Origin: Syncephalis plumigaleata
Taxonomy: Eukaryota > Zoopagomycota > Zoopagomycetes > Zoopagales > Piptocephalidaceae
NCBI GenBank assembly: GCA_025201365.1
Contig: JAIXMF010000003.1
Location: 434,001-498,000 of the forward strand
DNA: 64,000 nt
Direction: 5' to 3'
The notes beneath the pieces were generated by a model, which did not search any database, was not told where the DNA came from, and was given only the letters and a program-made list of their open reading frames with translations. Positions 60,816 to 64,000 of this stretch are shown here, piece by piece (positions within the stretch are counted from its first letter, which is position 1; every line of letters starts with the position of its first letter). The translations under genes were made by a program, and so were the position numbers.

Positions 60816-62666
60816 CTAGTAACTACTGGTGTACTTTCTATTGCCATAAGCACTACCATTGTTAGTAGCACTATCATTATTATTGTCATTATTAGGCGAG
60901 GAGGCTAGCTTAGGTTGACTGGTAGTATGAGCATCCATATTGACATCTGCATTGATCGATGCACCTAGGCCAAGAATGCCATTGCCATGCTTGTTCTTGC
61001 TGTTGCTACGATTACTATCGGTGTCGGCACTAGCACTCGATAGTTTACCGCCACCAAGTAAGCCAGATACGATTGGAACATTATTTAGTAGACCTTTACT
61101 GTTATCGCCACCTTGCAACAAGCCACCGAGAAGCGATGTAATGTTCAACAGTTGACCCAGTCCTTGAGCGATTTCAGTGCCAAGTGCTTGCGATAAAACA
61201 GTGATAGACTGGACGATGTTTGGTACACGAATACCCGCCTGGATGAATGAGCGTTTGGTACGAGCCACAGCATCGGTCGGGTTGCTTCCCGGTGTAACGG
61301 GTATACCAACCGTTCTACCATTCATAGTAGCGGTAAAGGTCTTTACTTTACCGGTTTGTACTAGGCGCTTCATCATACTCTCTCGATTCCATAGAGCACA
61401 TGGAGAAACGTAGTTGGGGATCTGGTTAAGCATCTCGACAAATTCCTTGGTGACGCGTTCCTGCTCGCGTATACGTGTGATATTGAGTCCGTTCATCTTA
61501 CACCATGCATCCGGTAGTTTAGGCGTGGATTGTAGCATTGTCACATCCACAATACCACTGTATTCTGTCGTTGCTGTGGTCGTTTCCGGATTGACAGGCA
61601 TTGGCGCAGATGGTACAGGAGGATTAGATGGAGTTGCAGGCTTGGTTGCCTGATAATTTGGTGAACGACGATGTAAAGCGTTAACTGGTGCTTGCTGCTG
61701 CTGTTGTGGTGGTACTTGTTGTTGTTGTGGTGGTGCTTGTTGTTGCTGCTGCTGCTGCTGCTGGTTTTGTTGAGATGTAGCAAAGTTCTGTTGATGCATC
61801 TCGTAAGCCTTCACTGGTGGTGCATACTTGTAGCAAAGGGATTTCTCGGTCTGAAGCACTTGTGATGTGGTAGCATTCCAATAGGGAAGCTTCTTCTCCA
61901 GATCTAAAACGCTATAGTCAGCCTGGTCGCCAACGAGTTCTTGCCAATCGGCCCATATCTTATCGATATAATTATGATGCACGAAGAACAATGGATCATT
62001 AGGGCTGTACATGGTGGCGAATCCGCCGCCAATGTTATTGTGAACGACGCTATGGGGGACACCCTCGACACTCGGCCAAAATTGCCCGAAATCCGTGGTG
62101 TTCCGTACTATAGCGGTGACAACCTCCATCGATACGAACGCGCCAATTGTGTTGGTCACCGTTTGGTTCGAGAAATAACGAGTAAGACAGTTTGGAGTGC
62201 CCTCCAACACGTAGACCGGCTTGTGATCCTTGAACGGACCGCTGTTGATACACCATTGAGGAGCATATCCATTACCGCCAAAGTACTTGTCGGTGAAGAT
62301 GTCGGATGCCGCGGGATTCTGCGAGTCCAACGACCAATCCCAGTAGGGAAGAACGAAATCGGGATCCGTTTTTCGAATAGCATTCTCTATATCCGATAGC
62401 ATTACACGATGCCAGGGCAGGAATTCCGGGACACCATGAATCGCCGTATGGTGGGAGTTGTGGACGTTCGCGTACTCGTGATACGGGCTGTTCTCCTGGG
62501 ACATGAATTTCCATAGCGTGGAAGTGAACTGGGATAATTCCGACTCGCTCAGGTCACGTATCTCTCGACGAAGGAATACTTTCTCACATTCGGCGGCAGT
62601 TCGATCGACCATCATGGCACCAGCCATGATACCGGTAAGCAATAGTTGTTTGATTAACAGGTGCAT
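60816..62666 (-). CDS. Secreted tyrosinase-family oxidase 10, intronless, Gln-rich linker
   Basis: A single open frame of 616 codons. Signal peptide MHLLIKQLLLTGIMAGAMMV. CuA: VHNSHHTAIHG and FLPWHRVML; CuB: VPHSVVHNNIGGGF and DPLFFVHHNYIDKIWADW. The linker is poly-Gln with PPQQQQ repeats (about residues 310-345). The C-terminal family domain is complete (LPDAWCKMNGLNITRIREQE, YVSPCALWNRESMMKR), and it adds a Gly/Leu/Ser/Asn-rich tail (GLLGGLLQGGDNSKG...) absent from the others. It stands 30 kb from the main cluster, shares the intronless form with tyrosinase 1, and has no frame break, so it is the best reference copy for the family here. Confidence 0.93.
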   Translation of the reverse strand: MHLLIKQLLLTGIMAGAMMVDRTAAECEKVFLRREIRDLSESELSQFTSTLWKFMSQENSPYHEYANVHNSHHTAIHGVPEFLPWHRVMLSDIENAIRKTDPDFVLPYWDWSLDSQNPAASDIFTDKYFGGNGYAPQWCINSGPFKDHKPVYVLEGTPNCLTRYFSNQTVTNTIGAFVSMEVVTAIVRNTTDFGQFWPSVEGVPHSVVHNNIGGGFATMYSPNDPLFFVHHNYIDKIWADWQELVGDQADYSVLDLEKKLPYWNATTSQVLQTEKSLCYKYAPPVKAYEMHQQNFATSQQNQQQQQQQQQAPPQQQQVPPQQQQQAPVNALHRRSPNYQATKPATPSNPPVPSAPMPVNPETTTATTEYSGIVDVTMLQSTPKLPDAWCKMNGLNITRIREQERVTKEFVEMLNQIPNYVSPCALWNRESMMKRLVQTGKVKTFTATMNGRTVGIPVTPGSNPTDAVARTKRSFIQAGIRVPNIVQSITVLSQALGTEIAQGLGQLLNITSLLGGLLQGGDNSKGLLNNVPIVSGLLGGGKLSSASADTDSNRSNSKNKHGNGILGLGASINADVNMDAHTTSQPKLASSPNNDNNNDSATNNGSAYGNRKYTSSY

Positions 62667-64000
62667 ACTGATTGTAGTAGCAGTAGCAGCAGTAGTAGTA
62701 GTAGTGTTGGAGGATATAATTTAGCAATGGAACAATGACAATAATTAAAGTTTACAGGTCACTCCAGCGGTGGACGAGGAAGACTAGGTTGAATTTATAT
62801 ACTAGGTAGGATCGACAATGTTAGTAGGGATATATTTCACCCAAGAGAATACAATATATCCGATACGACGACCTGCGACGTAAATAAGATACACAAAGAG
62901 GTTTTTGTTGTTGAAAGAGAATGATTGTAACGAAGGGATAATGGTATGTTACTACTAAAGCGAACAAAGAAGAATGATTTTCCTACTTAAAACCCTTCAA
63001 GTTTGGCGTAGTATTTTATACTTTGAATGGTAACGCTTAACGGTATGGCATCGCAATACATGTGATGGATGTTGCATGCAGTTTCTCTGTGACACCAAGC
63101 AGTGGTGTGCTCTTCCTTTCCCTATTGAGCATCATAGTAAGGTATATACGGATGTATAAAGCATCATTAACTATTATGACCCCGAAACCGGTAGAAATGC
63201 AACATTCCTCTAGTTAGGACGATACATGTGTACTAAGAAATGAGTATACGCACGGCACAGGGACTGCACAGCAAAGGGAAAGTGCGAAACAAGCAATAAG
63301 ACATGCAGTGCAACGCATATGCATGAGTGAGCAGTCATTTCTTGGCCATGCCATCAATGAGTCCACAAGTTGTACTATGCGCACTCGAATGTGACTGTCA
63401 CACTTCTTTTCCATTCAAGCCCATTGATTGATAACGCTTAAGCCGAGCAAACAAGAAACACATCATCATTATCATCATCACCAATAGTAATTATAGCCAG
63501 TATCCGAATAATGAACGTATCACTTACTTGAATATGTATGATAACGTGTAAGCGCAATGTTGTAGCTAATATTAGCAGTAATAAACAACTAAATAAAAGA
63601 AGAATGTATATCTCTATGCGTTTACTAGAAATGCCAAGTAATCTATAATTGTTGGCAGATGCCGGGTATACGAGAGCGAGAAAGTAAATGTGTATTTGTG
63701 TGTGTGTGTGTGTGTGTGTGTTGCTCTATGCCACAATGTAATTCAATGGAGACATGCAGTTAATAGTCAATAGAATGACAAATGATTAATGACAAAGAGA
63801 ATCAAGCTAGATTGTAGAATCATGTGCAAAAGTGTGAAAAATGAAGAACACATGTTGGACGGGTAAATGTTGTGCATCTTTTAATATTGTAACATTTCAG
63901 AGCGTAACCATTGAGCAAATGGTTGATAATAGCAATGGGACATGCTGCTTGGCTACACCTACATTGAAAGTACATGCTAGAGGTCGTCACACGAATACAC
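62667..64000. other. Upstream region of tyrosinase 10, no gene seen
   Basis: Promoter side of the last gene. Contains GTAGTAGTAG near 62690-62705 and a GT run at 63696-63721. A short minus-strand frame at 63214-63414 has no recognisable domain. Confidence 0.4.

Overview
The window is nuclear DNA from a eukaryote, most likely a fungus of an early-diverging lineage (lineage call is low confidence). Genes carry short spliceosomal introns (donor GTAAGT-like, CTAAT-like branch site, YAG acceptor), the sequence is AT-rich with many microsatellites, and the conserved housekeeping genes are fungal in style: the U3 processome protein Utp4, the 3'-end processing factor Rna14/CstF77, a Cdc20-family APC/C activator and an EIPR1/TSSC1-like WD40 protein.

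Layout. 1-2.5 kb: 5' part of a large low-complexity gene of unknown function. 3.9-4.5 kb: a short TA-flanked transposon with inverted ends. 5.0-30.4 kb: a cluster of nine secreted tyrosinase-family genes (eight on the minus strand, one on the plus strand); a tenth lies at 60.8-62.7 kb. 30.6-37.4 kb and 39.7-41.4 kb: two arrays of ~83-bp units, described below, with an unrecognised plus-strand gene between them. 42.4-49.7 kb: UTP4 and RNA14. 50-52 kb: transposon fragments, a duplicated receptor-tail exon and an unrecognised gene. 53-60.4 kb: Cdc20-like gene, a seven-helix membrane protein and the EIPR1-like gene.

The main discovery is the pair of arrays. On the plus strand they look like diverged satellite DNA. 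On the minus strand nearly every unit reads as an intron (GT[A/G/C]AGT ... CTAAT ... AG) followed by exactly three nucleotides and the next donor. Array 1 has about 81 such units, about 67 of them with a 3-nt 'exon'; the exceptions are mostly 6, 15 or 21 nt. Array 2 has 19 units and begins with a clear signal-peptide exon that ends in phase 0, so each 3-nt exon is one whole codon. I see no stop codon among the single-codon exons; in both arrays the first in-frame stop lies in a 15-nt exon at the 3' end. I infer two genes that encode a peptide one codon per exon, growing by duplication of an intron-plus-codon unit. I know of micro-exon genes (schistosome MEGs, aphid bicycle genes, the repeat exons of Rhizophagus SP7) but none this extreme.

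Caution: many otherwise good genes here (several tyrosinases, UTP4) carry single-base frame breaks, often beside C or G runs. The window may come from a draft assembly with indel errors, so 'broken' genes should not be called pseudogenes without checking reads.
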